Source of the DNA: Diphasiastrum complanatum
Lineage: Eukaryota; Streptophyta; Lycopodiopsida; Lycopodiales; Lycopodiaceae
Length of the DNA: 64,000 bases
Direction of reading: 5' to 3'
Assembly (NCBI GenBank): GCA_029204225.1
Contig: CM055110.1
Location: forward strand, 20,008,410-20,072,409
The notes beneath the pieces are model-generated. The model was not told where the DNA came from. It saw only the letters and a list, made by a program, of their open reading frames with translations, and did no database searches. Positions 21,344 to 32,960 of this stretch are shown piece after piece. How positions within the stretch are numbered: the first letter of the stretch is position 1; each line of letters starts with the position of its first letter. The position numbers were made by a program, and so were the translations under genes.

Positions 21344-21890
21344 CTACTTGTTCTTAATGCACTCATGAAGACAATTCGAAGCAAATTGTGCCCAATCGTA
21401 GAGGTTTTGGGCATGCAGTCGTGAATCTGCCATCATGTGAAACAGGGACATGGGTACCCTTAGCACTTTCATTCGAGATTTTTGTGTGCATCTGGTGAGA
21501 TAGGCACATGCTGCTTGAAGTTGCTTGTCGTTGATGGCTTCTAGCCTGTACCCATCCTTATTCTTCCAGTTGGTCACAGAGGAATCAATGTACTTGAAAT
21601 ATGCCATTTGCTCTATCTTTTGGAGTGCCCTTGTGATAGTGTTTGGTCCTCGCGGGAACCCATAAGGTTGCAAGTCGGCTGCCGCAAAAGATACGTTATA
21701 AACATAATTCCTTATAGGAGGAACTATGATTTGACATGATCTTGTCGTGGTACGATAATTGGCATATGCCATGTGTACCAGATATGAGCTTTGATAGCCT
21801 ATCAAGACATGGATCTGAAATTAAATTTCCTTGAAGAAGGACTCCACCTGCTGGTACCAGGTTTGCATCTCTGTAAGGTCTAACTTGCAT
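21344..21890 (-). CDS. Extra 3' ORF of gypsy element, N-terminal conserved-looking block
   Basis: Two frames (21890-21696 and 21805-21344) cover a globular-looking segment: YLVHMAYANYRTTTRSCQII, PPIRNYVYNVSFAAADL, ALQKIEQMAYFKYIDSS, KQLQAACAYLTRCTQ, SLFHMMADSRLHAQNLYDWA. The mixture of hydrophobic and aromatic residues is unlike the disordered parts downstream, so it is probably a folded domain. I do not recognise the family. Its frame overlap marks one frameshift. Confidence 0.45.
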
Positions 21891-21999
21891 AGCTGGATGG
21901 CGAGCTTGCTTGCTTCGGGATCATCAGAACTTGAACTGGGATTGGACAACATGGTGGGAAAACTGGAAGAAGGGAGGTTCTGGAAAAACTGTGTCGGTT

Positions 22000-22330
22000 G
22001 AGGGGTGAGACAGTGGTAAGGGCGTCGGTTGAGATTTGAAGGATTGGGCTCCGGTTGAGATGGGAAGGGAGGACTTCGGTTGAGATCTAAAGGAGTGGGC
22101 TTCGATTGAGATGGGAAGGGAGGACTTCGGTTGAGATCTGAAGGAGTGGGCTCCAGTTGAGATGGGAAGGGAGGACTTCGGTTGAGATCTGAAGGAGTGG
22201 GCTTCGGTTGAGATGGGAAGGGAGGACTTCGGTTGAGATCTGAGGAGTGGGCTCCGGTTGAGATGGGAAGGGAGGACCTCGGTTGAGATCTGAAGAAGTG
22301 GGATCCGGTTGAGATGGGAAGTGAGGGTGC
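22000..22330 (-). repeat. 25-bp minisatellite, block A
   Basis: About a dozen head-to-tail units start GGTTGAGAT on the plus strand. Two unit types, ...CTGAAGGAGTGGGCTYC and ...GGGAAGGGAGGACTTC, alternate to give a dimer of about 51 bases. In the orientation of the surrounding gypsy element the unit reads TCTCAACC(G)GGAG. The open frames running through it are by-products of the repeat, since 25 is not a multiple of three. Confidence 0.8.
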
Positions 22331-22969
22331 AGAATGGTTTGGAAAGTGTGTGGGGAGTGATGTATCAAAGAGTTTGGAAAGGGAGATATGTGGAAGATGG
22401 TTGTGTTGGATAGAACAGTGTGGGTGGTAAACGAAATAGGATGATGTAAAGGAGGGTGAACAGAGTGAGGTCGAGTTAAGAAAGATGGGGAGTGGAATAA
22501 CAGCAAGTGGAGGTGTTTGACAAGGGTTGTAATGTTATGGATGTGGATCTGTAAGGAATGAAGCGGGTTGAAGGTATACGATCTGTGATAGTGATTTTAG
22601 GATGTTCAATAGTGTGACAGGAGCGTGATGAGTGCTCGCATGACACTACCCCTCAGCATGCGAGAATTTGTGATATGAGGTATTCTGCCGGCGACATTGG
22701 GTTTCAAAGTTTTGGTGATGGCGCTCGTAAGGGAGTGAGAATGATGGTAGTTGGTAGAGTGTAGAGTTGGTGGTTGATCACTGAAGGATTGAACAGTCGA
22801 GCGCCAGGATCGGATACAATAGCAAGAAGATCACCGCAGATCGTCGCCAGAAGATGCTTGAGCTCGCACTTCGCTAAGGTGCGAATGGCTTCGGGGTGAG
22901 GGCATTTATTGCCGCCGTCGTCTGGTTGCAAGGGAGATGGGACATGCTGGTTCATGAAATTCGAATGTA

Positions 22970-23260
22970 TGTCCTCCGGTCGAGATTTGAAATGACTGCT
23001 TTGGTCGAGATTTGACAGAACTGCTTCGGTCGAGATCTGACAGGGAAGCTCCGGTCGAGATTTGAAATGACTGCTTCGGTCGAGATTTGACAGAACCACT
23101 TCGGTCGTGATCTGACAGGGAAGCTCCGGTCGAGATTCAACTGAACGCTTCGGTTGAGATTTGAGTGGAGTGCTCCGGTTGAGATTTGAAGGAGCACTTT
23201 GGTTGAGATTTGAGCGGAGTGCTCCGGTTGAGATTCGACAGGAGCACTTCGGTTGGGATT
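22970..23260 (-). repeat. 25-bp minisatellite, block B
   Basis: Eleven or so units of GGTCGAGATTTGA plus about 12 variable bases, period 25. The motif is the same as in block A and in the array at 41.6-42.3 kb. Two trimers of units (AAATGACTGCTT, CAGAACTGCTT, CAGGGAAGCTCC types) recur in the same order, pointing to a 75-base higher-order duplication. It sits just past the end of the gypsy pol. Confidence 0.8.
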
Positions 23261-23663
23261 TGAGAAAACCTCATGATGAATAAATGGATCTGTTTGATGC
23301 AAGTGAAGAATTTCAAAGAAATATGACTGTGGCTCAGAGTAGAAGTTCTTATGAAAAAGGTGTATCCTGAGATACCAGTGAGATAGAGGTGAGGTGGCAG
23401 AAGTGTGAGAATGATTTTCTAAGGTGTAGCCTATCAGTTGTCGATCTAGAACATCCATGACCCATGAGTATGAATAGAAGAAAAAAAAAGAAAAATGCAT
23501 AGATTGTACATAAGTAATGATATGAAGTATAAACAAGGAACGAGGTGAACAATAGGCATAAAAAAACGAGATGTACAAGGAAAGGAATAAAATAACATTA
23601 AAATAATAGGCTTTTATTTTTTATTTTTTATTTATTGTTATTTTTTTTACATCAGAAAAGATC

Positions 23664-24750
23664 CTAAATTGGGTCAACAAAGAACAACTCTTCGTAGTAC
23701 CGCCGTAGACGACCACCGTTTACGACAGTGTCTAGGAGTGTCCCGTCAAGTGTTTGTAACTGGACTGCACCATTAGAAAATATTTTGTTAATAACATATG
23801 GCCCCTCACTTCTGAACTTCAATTTGCCGGGGTGTTTCTTTGATGTATAAAGAAGCACCTGGTCACATAAGTGTAGATCTGTATTGCGCAGGTGACGATC
23901 ATGCCAGGCCTTTTGGCGTCGTTTGTTAACTAGTTGTGCGTGATAAGATATTAGTCTTGTCTCGCATAACTGGGCTAACGTAAATAGCCTGGTTTTGACT
24001 TGTTGTTCTATTGAAGCCTCTTCACAGAGATCTGTTGAAAAAGCTTCCGTAACTCTTAGCGAAGGTACTAAGAATTCTACAAGCATTACCGCCTCTTGAC
24101 CATATACTAAGTGGAAAGGGGAAATCCACCCAATGGCTTTCTTCGGAGTGGTGCGGTAAGCCCAGATAGCTGAGAAAAGTTTTATTTCCCAATCAGAGCG
24201 ACTAGTTTCAACTATCTCGGTCAAAATTTTACATATTGTTTTGTTAGTTGATTCAGCCTAGCCATTACACCTAGGATAGTAAGGTGTACTTTTTCTGTGA
24301 ACGACAAGGTAATGGCGTAGGAGATTATCAACGATAGCATTTAAAAAATGCGTGTCGCGATCACTAATAAGCTCTATGGGTCAGCCAAAACGGGTAATAA
24401 TGTTTTCGTAAAGAAAACGTGCAACTGTTTTTGCGTTGGCGTCCTTCGTTGCTCGAGCCTCCACCTACTTACTGGCGTAATCTGTGGCTATGAGGATGTA
24501 TCGAGCTTGGGTATGTTTTGCTGTTGGACTGATTGGTCCAACAAAGTCAATCTCCCACTTATGGAAGGCTTTGCCTTCTATAATGGGAGTCAATGGTGTG
24601 AAGTCTGCTTTGGTATTTTTCTTTGCTCGTTGACAGACATCACACATTTTAATGACAGCAAATGTGTCTTTAAACAAAGATGGCCACCACAATCCTGCTC
24701 GAAGGATAATCTTCGCTGTGGATTTAGCAGAAAAGTGGCCACCTCCAATG
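23664..24750 (-). pseudogene. Gypsy integrase (Athila/Tat-like)
   Basis: Reading downward: the zinc domain (WWPSLFKDT, MCDVCQRAK), the first Asp (WEIDFVGPISP), the second Asp (ELISDRDTHFLN) and the Glu in the A-E-S-T-N-K block. The tail follows (SPFHLVYGQEAVM, DQVLLYTSKKHPGK, FRSEGPYVI). Several nonsense codons interrupt the core between about 24220 and 24470, including one just before the AES-TNK block. The TTPKKAIGWISPFHLVYG pattern is typical of the Athila/Tat/Ogre group of gypsy elements. Confidence 0.85.
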
Positions 24751-24816
24751 CCCTCGTGAGCCTGAGATATTATCGGTCGTATCTCAGATTCATAAGCACA
24801 TCGTCGAATAATGCCG

Positions 24817-25860
24817 TCAATGCCCCTTTTGTAAAGTTGTCCCGCAATTAATTGAAAGGGCGCTGTTTTTATTAGAATTTTTTTTTTCCGTTGTAGTCAG
24901 GCCTTTTTTTAGTCGGCCTAATGTGAGGAACTGAGTGATCTCCTCAGCCCATAAGGGTGTAGCATCGATTTGAAAAAGGCACACATCAGGAAGATCATCG
25001 TTGACTGGTGCAGTTGCTTTTTCAGTACTTGGTAGTCTAGAAAGGTGATCCACCATGAAATGTTGGGACACTTTTCGAACGACTACACGAAAATTAAATT
25101 CCTCCAAAATCAGTAGCCATCGAGCTATTCGTCCCGTCTTACAGGTCTTATTAACGATATATAGAAGTGCTTGATGGTCTGTGTAGAAAGCAAAGGTCTG
25201 GCCTAATAAATAATGTCTTAGTTGTTGTACCGCATAGACCATCGCCAATGCTTCTCTCTCAGTAGTTGTATAGTTTACTTCAGTAGGCACCAGTTGTCTG
25301 CTTAAGAAACGTATGGGAAAGTCTTTGCCATCCTCGTCCGGTTGTGCAAGAAGACCTCCAATGGCATACTTACTTGTGTCAATATGCACATGGAACTCTT
25401 TCATGTAATCTGGCGAGCGGAGTATGGGAGCCGTCATGAGGGCTGTTTTCAACTCCTCAAAGGCCTTAATTCGTTCTTCGGTCCAGCGCGGATCTACCAC
25501 AACTAAATAAACGAGCCGTGCCTTGCCGGCATAGTCGATTATAAAGATGCGATAATAGTTGGTATGATCGAGGAAGACATATACTTCCTTCATTGTTGCA
25601 GGTAGGGGCATGTCCACGATAATCTTGATTTTTGACGGGTCGGTAGAAATACCGTCCTTTGATATTATATGCCCGAGTACAACTCCGTGGGTGACCCATA
25701 TTTGGCATTTATCAGGGTTTAGTGAGATGTCGAACCTACGACAACGAATGAAGATTTTCTCCAAGGCGTCTAGGTGCATAGCAGCGGAAGAATGTACACC
25801 TAGATCGTCGAGATAAATCTCCACGACCCGATGTAACAGATTTTGAAAGGCCAGTTGCAT
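24817..25860 (-). pseudogene. Gypsy RT C-terminal half and RNase H
   Basis: The frame starts just before the catalytic YLDD (VEIYLDDLGVHSS) and passes VVLGHIISKDGISTDP. It covers RNase H completely: FHVHIDTSKYAIGGLLAQ, TTEREALAMVYAVQQLRHYL, YTDHQALLYIVN, FMVDHLSRL. It is shifted relative to the RT N-terminal half, with the break at about 25860 after the ATENGVYAYNVMP block. All catalytic Asp/Glu residues that I can place are kept. Confidence 0.85.
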
Positions 25861-26948
25861 GACCTGTTGGAATGTTGAGGGGGCATTACATAAGCCAAAG
25901 GCATAACGTTATAAGCGTAAACCCCGTTCTCTGTGGCAAAAGCTGTTTTATGTTTATCTTCAGGGGCTATTTGAACAAGGAAATAGCTGCTGAATCCATC
26001 CAAGAAGCTGAAGGCCTCAGCTCCTGCCATTTCCTCTAATATTTGGGTCATTAAGGGCAAGGGAAAATGGTCTTTCTTTGTAACCGCGTTAAGGTTCTTG
26101 AGGTCGACACAGATACGAAGCTTGCCGTTTTTCTTGGCTACAACCACAATGAGTGATACCCAATCAGTATGTTGGACTTCATAAATGAAGCCAGCATCCA
26201 GCAATTTCTTAATATCTTCATCGATCCTCTCACGATAGACTGAGTTACTGCGGTAAGGTTTAGCCCTAACAGGCTTAACATTGTCTTCTAGAGGAATCCG
26301 ATGTACTACTATGTCAGGGGGGATTCCTTTCATTTCGGTATAATTCCATGCAAATACATTACTGTATTTGCATAATAAAGTTTCTAGATCAGACAGTTGG
26401 GTTGATGACAGATGTGCACCAACATGAACCATTCGATCTATGTCCTCGTCAGGATCTTTAAGGTTTAGTGGAATTGTCTTAGTGGGTCCTTCAAAGGAAT
26501 TGGAACTTGGTGTAGGTTCCCGATGTGGCTGTGATAACTGGATAACGATGTCATCCAATGTAAAATCTTTGAATTTCTGTGGAAGATCGAAAGGTGGGTC
26601 CACAAAATGTTCTAGGACTTTGGAAATCATCTGAGTTAATTCACTACCAGACATGGAAGCTTGGTCTGATTGTTTGATTTCTGTCTCCTTAGACAAGGGT
26701 TTTATCGGCTGTTTAAGCTTCGCACGCATCTGTTTTTGATGCTTGGTTAATTTTGTATCAATAATTTTATTTTTTTGTAACCGAGGTTTTTGTGGTTTTT
26801 GAATGGGTGGTGTTGTGGCCTCACTTACCATATCGTCGTCGATTGTATCCCAGACTTCGTCGGGATACACGTCCCAAGTATATACTTTGGGTTTGGGCCT
26901 GTATGCTTGTATGTTTGGTACTTTGGATGTGAGTTGGACATGAGCCAA
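25800..26948 (-). pseudogene. Gypsy RT N-terminal half with upstream linker
   Basis: A linker of about 180 residues (lysine-rich, then acidic) leads into the pre-RT conserved block (FAWNYTEMKGIPPDIVVHRI) and RT motifs KPVRAKPYR, AKKNGKLRICVDLKNLN and FSFLDGFSSY. The frame is lost before YLDD. The FAWxYxEMxGI motif is a hallmark of the Athila/Tat group. The start codon lies in a region of mutually shifted frames, so no confident start can be given. Confidence 0.85.
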
Positions 26949-27133
26949 TGGTCATGGTGACTTGATCTTCTTAGGAATGACTTTGGACGAATAACGTTGA
27001 GCATCTATATAGAGGAGTACATGATCATCCGTCATTTCGACATCATCCATGGAAAGAACACCTTCTTCCGAAACATGGGCAGTAGAGACACTAGGTCCTC
27101 CTGGGCACCAAGCTATAGGAATGGGGTCTATCA

Positions 27134-27919
27134 TCATAAGCGGGATGTGGGTGTGTCAATGTCTCTAGAAGATGGGAGAATATCCACATCTTCTGCAGCT
27201 GTTTCGATACGACATCGATTGAAATCTGCATAGTCCATGGTGGCTAGTGCATGACCCAAATTGATTATGTCCGTGGTTCGTGTATAGTGGCCTTTTGGTT
27301 GGATCAGGACACTATCTGATTCGTCATATGTTGTAGATGACCAATCATCGTATACCTTGGCGGGCTTGACATGGCCATTTGAGTCAACAGTGACTCGTTT
27401 ATCGTGGTTGCCAAAGGTAATTTTGTTGTTCTTCCAGTCTTGGACAACACCTGCCATCTGGAGCCAGGGTGTACCAAAAAGGAGTTTATACATATTGGCA
27501 TCTTATGGTACGTCTAAGATGACACAATCGATGATAAACTTGACACCTGCTATTCGAACTTTTATATTTGATAAATGACCAACAGAGTCAGTAACTCGTT
27601 GATCAGCCATACGAAGTTTATATCGTGGTTGATCGAGGGTATTGAAGCCCCATGACTTTTCCAATAACAAAGCCATTATATTAACGCCTGATCCGCTATC
27701 GAGGATAGCAGATATTGCGGAGTAATCTCTATAGGACAAAGGTAATGTGATGCTATTCCCCTTAGCAACACCTATATTCATCAGATTCATAGGAATCTGA
27801 GGAATGTCAGGAATCTCTTCTGGTTTTCGCTGTTCATCAGGAATAGGAGGCAGCTGAAAACTATGATGAATATAGCATTGAAGTCCGGTGAAGGATTTGA
27901 TAGCACTATGGAGCGGCAT
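27134..27919 (-). pseudogene. Gypsy retropepsin region
   Basis: Two frames form one protease region. The first (27919-27503) contains AILDSGSGVNIMALLLEKSW, the D-S-G active site, and ends at a stop after VILDVP. The second (27493-27134) begins with LLFGTPWLQMAGVVQDW, the usual continuation in plant gypsy proteases. One short break (about 27495-27503) separates them. A further piece runs on to 26952. Confidence 0.8.
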
Positions 27920-28249
27920 GGTGAGTTGAGCTTGTAGGAGGTCTGAAAATACTTCAAGTCCCTATAGGGATTGCTCCTTTCCAAGGATATGAGCTGATAA
28001 CGGACTTTCCGTATGTTCTTCCTCTCGCAAAAATGCATCTCAAAATTCGTTGCATTGCCTTTGTTCCACTTTTGGGTCTAGGTAATCTTTTGGTAATGTG
28101 GAGGCCGTCAAATGGCTTCCATGTGGGTCACCTGATTTTCCATGGTTTTGCTGCTGTTCTTGATGTTGGCGTTGTGCTCTAGTAAGAACTCTAACAAGTT
28201 CGGATGTGATATGACGTGCTGGAAGGATCCTGTTAGGTTGTTTAAGACA

Positions 28250-28580
28250 GTCTTTCATGGTATTGGTTTTTGACTTTACAGTCAACCATGAAATGTTCTA
28301 TTTCGCCATAGATAAAGCAGCGGTTGCTCATTGGTCCAGTGGCGATAGCATAACCATCTTGGATGGCTAGCTGTGTTGGGTTTTCTGGTGGTGTGGAATA
28401 CTTAGCTTGTTTGCACAAACATGAGTTGTCGGTTTGATATTGGTGATGGCTAGATGATGGAATTGATGTATCATGATGATATGAGTGATTGTAGGAGTTT
28501 TTTACCAGGTGTGTGTGGGCAGACTCTCGAGGATGTCTACGTTTTTCAATGCTTTGATTGTCTCTACTTGTTTCCTATCA
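28250..28580 (-). pseudogene. Gypsy Gag C-terminal part with second zinc knuckle
   Basis: A His/Ser/Gln-rich stretch (YNHSYHHDTSIPSSSHHQYQ) leads to a knuckle CFIYGEIEHFMVDC at about 28318-28277, in which the second Cys has become Tyr. A stop follows in that frame shortly after. This would be the second of two Gag knuckles. A first knuckle of the same kind (C-E-I-Y-D-F-M-G-H) lies in the complementary Gag piece at 43.1 kb on the plus strand. Confidence 0.65.
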
Positions 28581-29049
28581 AGCTGCTAAACTAGATCTTG
28601 TTTTTTGATGACTAGTTTCTGATAGATTGTTTAACAAGCATACAATCACCTTGTGGATCATTCAAAGATCCATTTATGGTCTTTAGTACTGTACTTTTCA
28701 CATTACTGACTCTCATACAAGGTTCACGATATGCCTCTTTGAAAATGAAGTCAAAATCTTTCAACTTCTGAATGAAAATGTCATGCTTACTTCTAGCACA
28801 CTCAATATGTACAAGTTTTGCCTTCATTTGGCCCAAAATAGTCAACCAATATATTTGACAATTTTTCACAGTTGAGCCGTATATGATTGACACCAATGTC
28901 TTCTATTGATATTTCTTTGCTCTTTGGCATTTTCATATAACTTTATCCAAGGAAACAATTCTTTGGCATTGTATAACATGAATGTCCAAACATTGTCCCT
29001 CATTGAATAATTAAACCTCAAACAAGTACCATTTCATTATAGAACCTTA
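28581..29049. other. Junction region with an unassigned minus-strand frame
   Basis: A 94-codon minus-strand frame (28896-28612) contains SKHDIFIQKLKDFDFIFKEA and RVSNVKSTVLKTIN. I do not recognise it and cannot say whether it is coding. The region lies between the Gag end of the 17.4-28.6 kb gypsy element and an oppositely oriented integrase, so it probably contains a rearrangement junction. Confidence 0.25.
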
Positions 29050-29900
29050 CATTTGTTCCTCTCATCTTCGATGTCATTTCGTAGTCTTTTTGGTACAATA
29101 CATCCTGCGGGCACGTGGTTCATAAGCAAGATACATCCTTGTGGCTACTATGACTATATGACCAAATGGGTCGAAGCTAGGGCATTAAGGGTGGCTGACA
29201 CAATTTTGATTGCCAAATTTTTATATGAAAATATCATTACTTATATCAAATTGAGATAGTAAGTGATCCGGGAACACATTTCTTGAACAATACTATCAAG
29301 ATTTTGATGGAAGAGTTTTTAGTAGTCCATCAATTTAGTAACCCCTACTATCCAAGGGGTAATGAATAGGCCGAATTGTCCAACAAGATTCTTTGCAGTA
29401 TCCTGACAAAGACCGTGGAAGCCAATCATTCAAATTGGGAACACAAACTGCATGCAAGCATTCCGCACAACTTATAAAGACAACACCAATAATGCACCAT
29501 TTCAAGGCTATGAACAAGATGTTGTGATGCCAATAAAATTCCTTATTCCATCACTATGTAATGTAGTTACATAAACATTGACTGATAGCAAGTCTTTACA
29601 GCTATGACATAAAGCCAAGTTATGTGAAACGCGATTATTGGCAGTCCATGCAATGACAGCAAAAAAAGTGTGATGAAAGGCAGGTCACGACCGTAGATTG
29701 CATAAAAAGGATCTACATAGTGATGAATGGGTCCTAGTTCACAAAAGTAAGGTGATCAATAGAAAGTTAAAGTTCACGGACGAAGGGCCTTAACATATTG
29801 AGGAAATCATGTCATAAGGGATTGTGAAATTAACAATGTTATATCGAACGTGTAAGGGAAAGCTCCTCAAGATCCTGCTTAGAAGTCAAACACATGAGAA
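29050..29900 (+). pseudogene. Gypsy integrase remnant, heavily decayed
   Basis: On the plus strand, in shifting frames, one can read FIGPIHPAGTW, YDYMTKWVEARALRVADT, IVSDPGTHFLN, HQFSNPYYPRGNE and SILTKTVEA, in integrase core order. The element belongs to the same broad Athila/Tat group as the 23-28 kb one, but it is far more eroded and in the opposite orientation. No RT or protease accompanies it. Confidence 0.7.
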
Positions 29901-30099
29901 CACACTATGGAGCAAAACCGGCCAACCAAGTAGAAGCAACCGATCAATCGCCATAAGCTTCACCCCTGAGCCAAGGAATAGGAAGCAAGAGTAGAGTTCA
30001 AGAGAAACTAACAATGAATCACCAAAATTATGATGGAGTAGAAAGAGTTTCTATTAGTCTTTATAGACCCAAAACCCCTTTTTGCATGTGCCCATGCAA

Positions 30100-30950
30100 G
30101 GCCTAAACTCCCAAAAGTGTTTTTTTGTTGCTATTGATACTCTACACATGCATTAACAGTCCTCAATCCATGTGCTAACTATGAAAATTTGTTAACTAGT
30201 TAAGTTGTCTAATTTGGCAATTTGGAGGCCAAAGTGAATTTACAACTTAGAGATACATTTCTTTATGTCAATAAGACCAAAAATAGTATCCTTACTATTT
30301 CTAACAAGTATATAGGTGGATTAGGTCAAATTTGTACCTACTCTAATTGGCTAGCAAAGATACATTGAATCTAGTCATGTTAGATCTAGGTTTTGGTAAA
30401 GATCTAGAATCTTTCATAAGTTGATAAGCTTGTGTAAGAACATCCAAATAGGGCAATAGGATATATAAATAGGCTAAAAGAGTGGGAGAAATTCATATCT
30501 CTCATTCTTCTCTCATTCATTCTTATGGAAAATATCTCTTTGGGTTTCTACATCATCTTTTGCATCTTGGTGGTGATATAGTGAATTCTTGTGTGTATAA
30601 TGTTATTTTTCATATGTATATGGATCCACAAGTGTGAGTACTATTATTTTGTATGGACAGGAATAGACAACTATCATATCTAAGTGTTTATGACATTTTT
30701 CATCTTCTATGTGTAGTTGATGCATGATTTCTACATTTGTAATGAAACTAGATGTGCTCTCTAAATTTGCCAAAGATCAAGGGTCAATATAATTAGGTCA
30801 TTTGGATCTGATTTTTTCATACTAACTCCACTTAGTGTGTATGGGCCTCACAAGGTTATTAATTACATTATTGGCCTCATTTGGAATAACGTGGGATTAC
30901 CAATAATCTTGAGTATTGGAGTATTGTGTATCCAAATCTATTTGATTTGA
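30100..30950 (+). repeat. Probable 3' LTR of the decayed gypsy element
   Basis: The AT-rich stretch has a promoter-like core (GATATATAAATAGGC at about 30459) followed by CT-rich sequence (CATATCTCTCATTCTTCTCTCATTC), as in plant LTR U3/R regions. It lies downstream of the plus-strand integrase. No second copy exists in the window, so borders are approximate and the call rests on composition and position. Confidence 0.4.
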
Positions 30951-31552
30951 AATTTTTTTCTCTCTTTTTGAGAAAACTTATAAGGCTGTCTCGAGATAGG
31001 TTGAATTCTTGGAGTTAACTCTATCTTGTGGTCTAGTGCTGACCTAGACTGTGGTAAACCATGAGGTAATTTCGATGGATTAGCATCTTTAAATTTACTT
31101 TATGATCTGATTTATCATTGCTTGTTCATGATCTAAATTTAATGAGATAAGAATTATTGAAAATTCACAACTATTTAGAGACATATCAAAAACATCCATG
31201 CATTAGAGAAAATATGGGCCCAAAGAGGGCCCTATAAGAAATGCCATGTAGGAGAGAGAAAAATAACTATAAAGTAACTATAATATCATTTTCTAACTTC
31301 TTTACGCATTTGCCCGCACTATTTTCCATGTAAATGAATGCACCTTGGTTTAGTCACATCAAACTTCACTGGTGTTTAATTATTCAAAATGCTGAAATAT
31401 TCCCTCCCAATAGTTGGGAACACTCAAAAATTTGAATCAGGAGTGACATTTCTGAAAAAAACCTACACCATCTCTTTCTCCAGCAGAGTCGTTAGCGCCA
31501 TCTCCAGATTTGTTATTGTCATTGTGTTGTTTGTTACTATACTACTATACTG
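30951..31552. other. Spacer before the three-gene cluster
   Basis: No gene recognised. The last 300 bases would be the promoter and leader of the plus-strand gene starting at 31553. No clear TATA box and no terminal inverted repeat matching the right side of the cluster was found by eye. Confidence 0.25.
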
Positions 31553-31995
31553 ATGACAAAGCTTTATCATCTTCATGTGGATCTGTCACCAGAATATGCT
31601 CCGCTCAGGACGAGAAATTCAAAGCAACCCAAATTGTCAACTTCTGATATGGTCCGATATAGGGAGGAAAAGCTAAAACATGTACATTTATGGTCATCAA
31701 GAACACTGTATCCTATTGATCCATGTTCATTGCAACATCCAGATTTTCATTCGGTGAGTCGGTTAATAATCTATATGTGTCATGGTAAAAATGGCCTTTT
31801 GGGTTACTGTGAGAATTTGATCCTCTATGGGAATGCACATTCAATGCAAACAATACATTATTTGGAAGAGGAATCAAGAAAAATATCAAAGGAGTGCAAA
31901 GGCCAAAGCAACAAGAGGAAAAGACTAGTAAACAAGGATATATGTGATCTATCATCTAGAGGAGGTCATAGAAAAAGACGAATTCGTGCATTCAA
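31553..31995 (+). CDS. DDE-transposase-like gene, exon 1 (basic N-terminal region)
   Basis: An open frame starting at ATG 31553 encodes about 147 residues: a short acidic/hydrophobic start, a segment with Cys and His residues (YMCHGKNGLLGYCENL), and a strongly basic tail (NKRKRLV, GGHRKRRIRAF). Such a basic tail could serve as a nuclear signal or DNA-binding region. The exon ends at a near-perfect donor, AA|GTAAGTTATAG (GT at 31996). I recognise no domain here. It is joined to the following exons by orientation, spacing and splice sites; a frame offset of one base remains at the exon 1/2 junction. Confidence 0.45.
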
Positions 31996-32182
31996 GTAAG
32001 TTATAGCTTATTTGGTATTGAATATTGCTTGAACTTTTTGATTCATTCATAATCACTAATTTTGTTATTTATTCATTTCAACTTTCTATAGATTTGTTTA
32101 TTATATACTGCTGTGAAATATTGTGAGTGTCTTAATTTCTATTTGACATTTTCATGAACATTATGTTTGCAATGCACATCAG

Positions 32183-32818
32183 CATTGGTTGTTGAAGACC
32201 ATTTGGTCGATGAGATTTCAATTGGAAACTCACTAGGCTCTATCTTGACTTCTAAATCTATGAAATCAATGTTAAATAATAACAAAATGAAAAAGATTAA
32301 GGCTTCAGTTACTGATAGCATTATGGATGAAGTTGAAGAAATATTAGACACTTATTGCTTCAGGGGGCATGTGACTTTTCTAGCATCAGTAGGGAAGAAT
32401 ATGCAACAATGTTTAAGATGATAGAGGCATTTGCACAGGTGAATATTAAAAAGTTTCCAATCCCACGACCATTTCATCTTCTAAAAAAAAAAGACATGTT
32501 AAACCATGGTATGCAGACAATAGTTGGTAATCCATCTCATATCAATGAAGTGTGTTGCTCAAAAGGAGAAAGTCTAGCATATAACAATTCCAACAATTTA
32601 TTTATTGACATTAATCAGTTATTAACATTCATCATAAATTTTTACAGTATTACAAATGAGAATGTCAATAACAAGTTGATAGTTGTTATCAAGTTAGATG
32701 AGTCTGAAATTATAAAAGGACAAAAAATGAAAAGAGTCAATCTCACAATCATGAATGGAGCACTTTCAAATTCAGAAGACTCAGAAGGCCTCAATTTCAG
32801 TGTTCAATCATAAAATGA
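32183..32818 (+). CDS. DDE-transposase-like gene, exon 2 region
   Basis: After an acceptor (CACATCAG at 32182) the frame reads EDHLVDEISIGNSLGS and SIMDEVEEILDTYCF. It then shifts by one base within a run of G at about 32363 and continues SISREEYATMF, KFPIPRPFHLLKK, ENVNNKLIVVIKLDESEIIK and RVNLTIMNGAL. The K-L-D-E-S block followed by alternating hydrophobic residues would fit the first Asp-bearing strand of an RNase-H-like DDE fold. That placement is inference. The shift at a homopolymer could be decay or an assembly error. Confidence 0.4.
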
Positions 32819-32960
32819 TATCTGGTGGTTGGCAACATTTCAAGTAGAGTAGTTCCTTTGCATAATAAATAAGGATAATCATTTGAATATGAAATTAATA
32901 TCTAAAATCTTCTCCATGTTAATATTATGAGGCTAATCACATTTTTGTATTCTCTTATAG

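Noticed and set aside
22087-23578. Ser/Thr/Leu-rich repetitive proteins
   Set aside because: They arise from reading through a 25-bp minisatellite; the period is not a multiple of three, so the same units appear in all frames.
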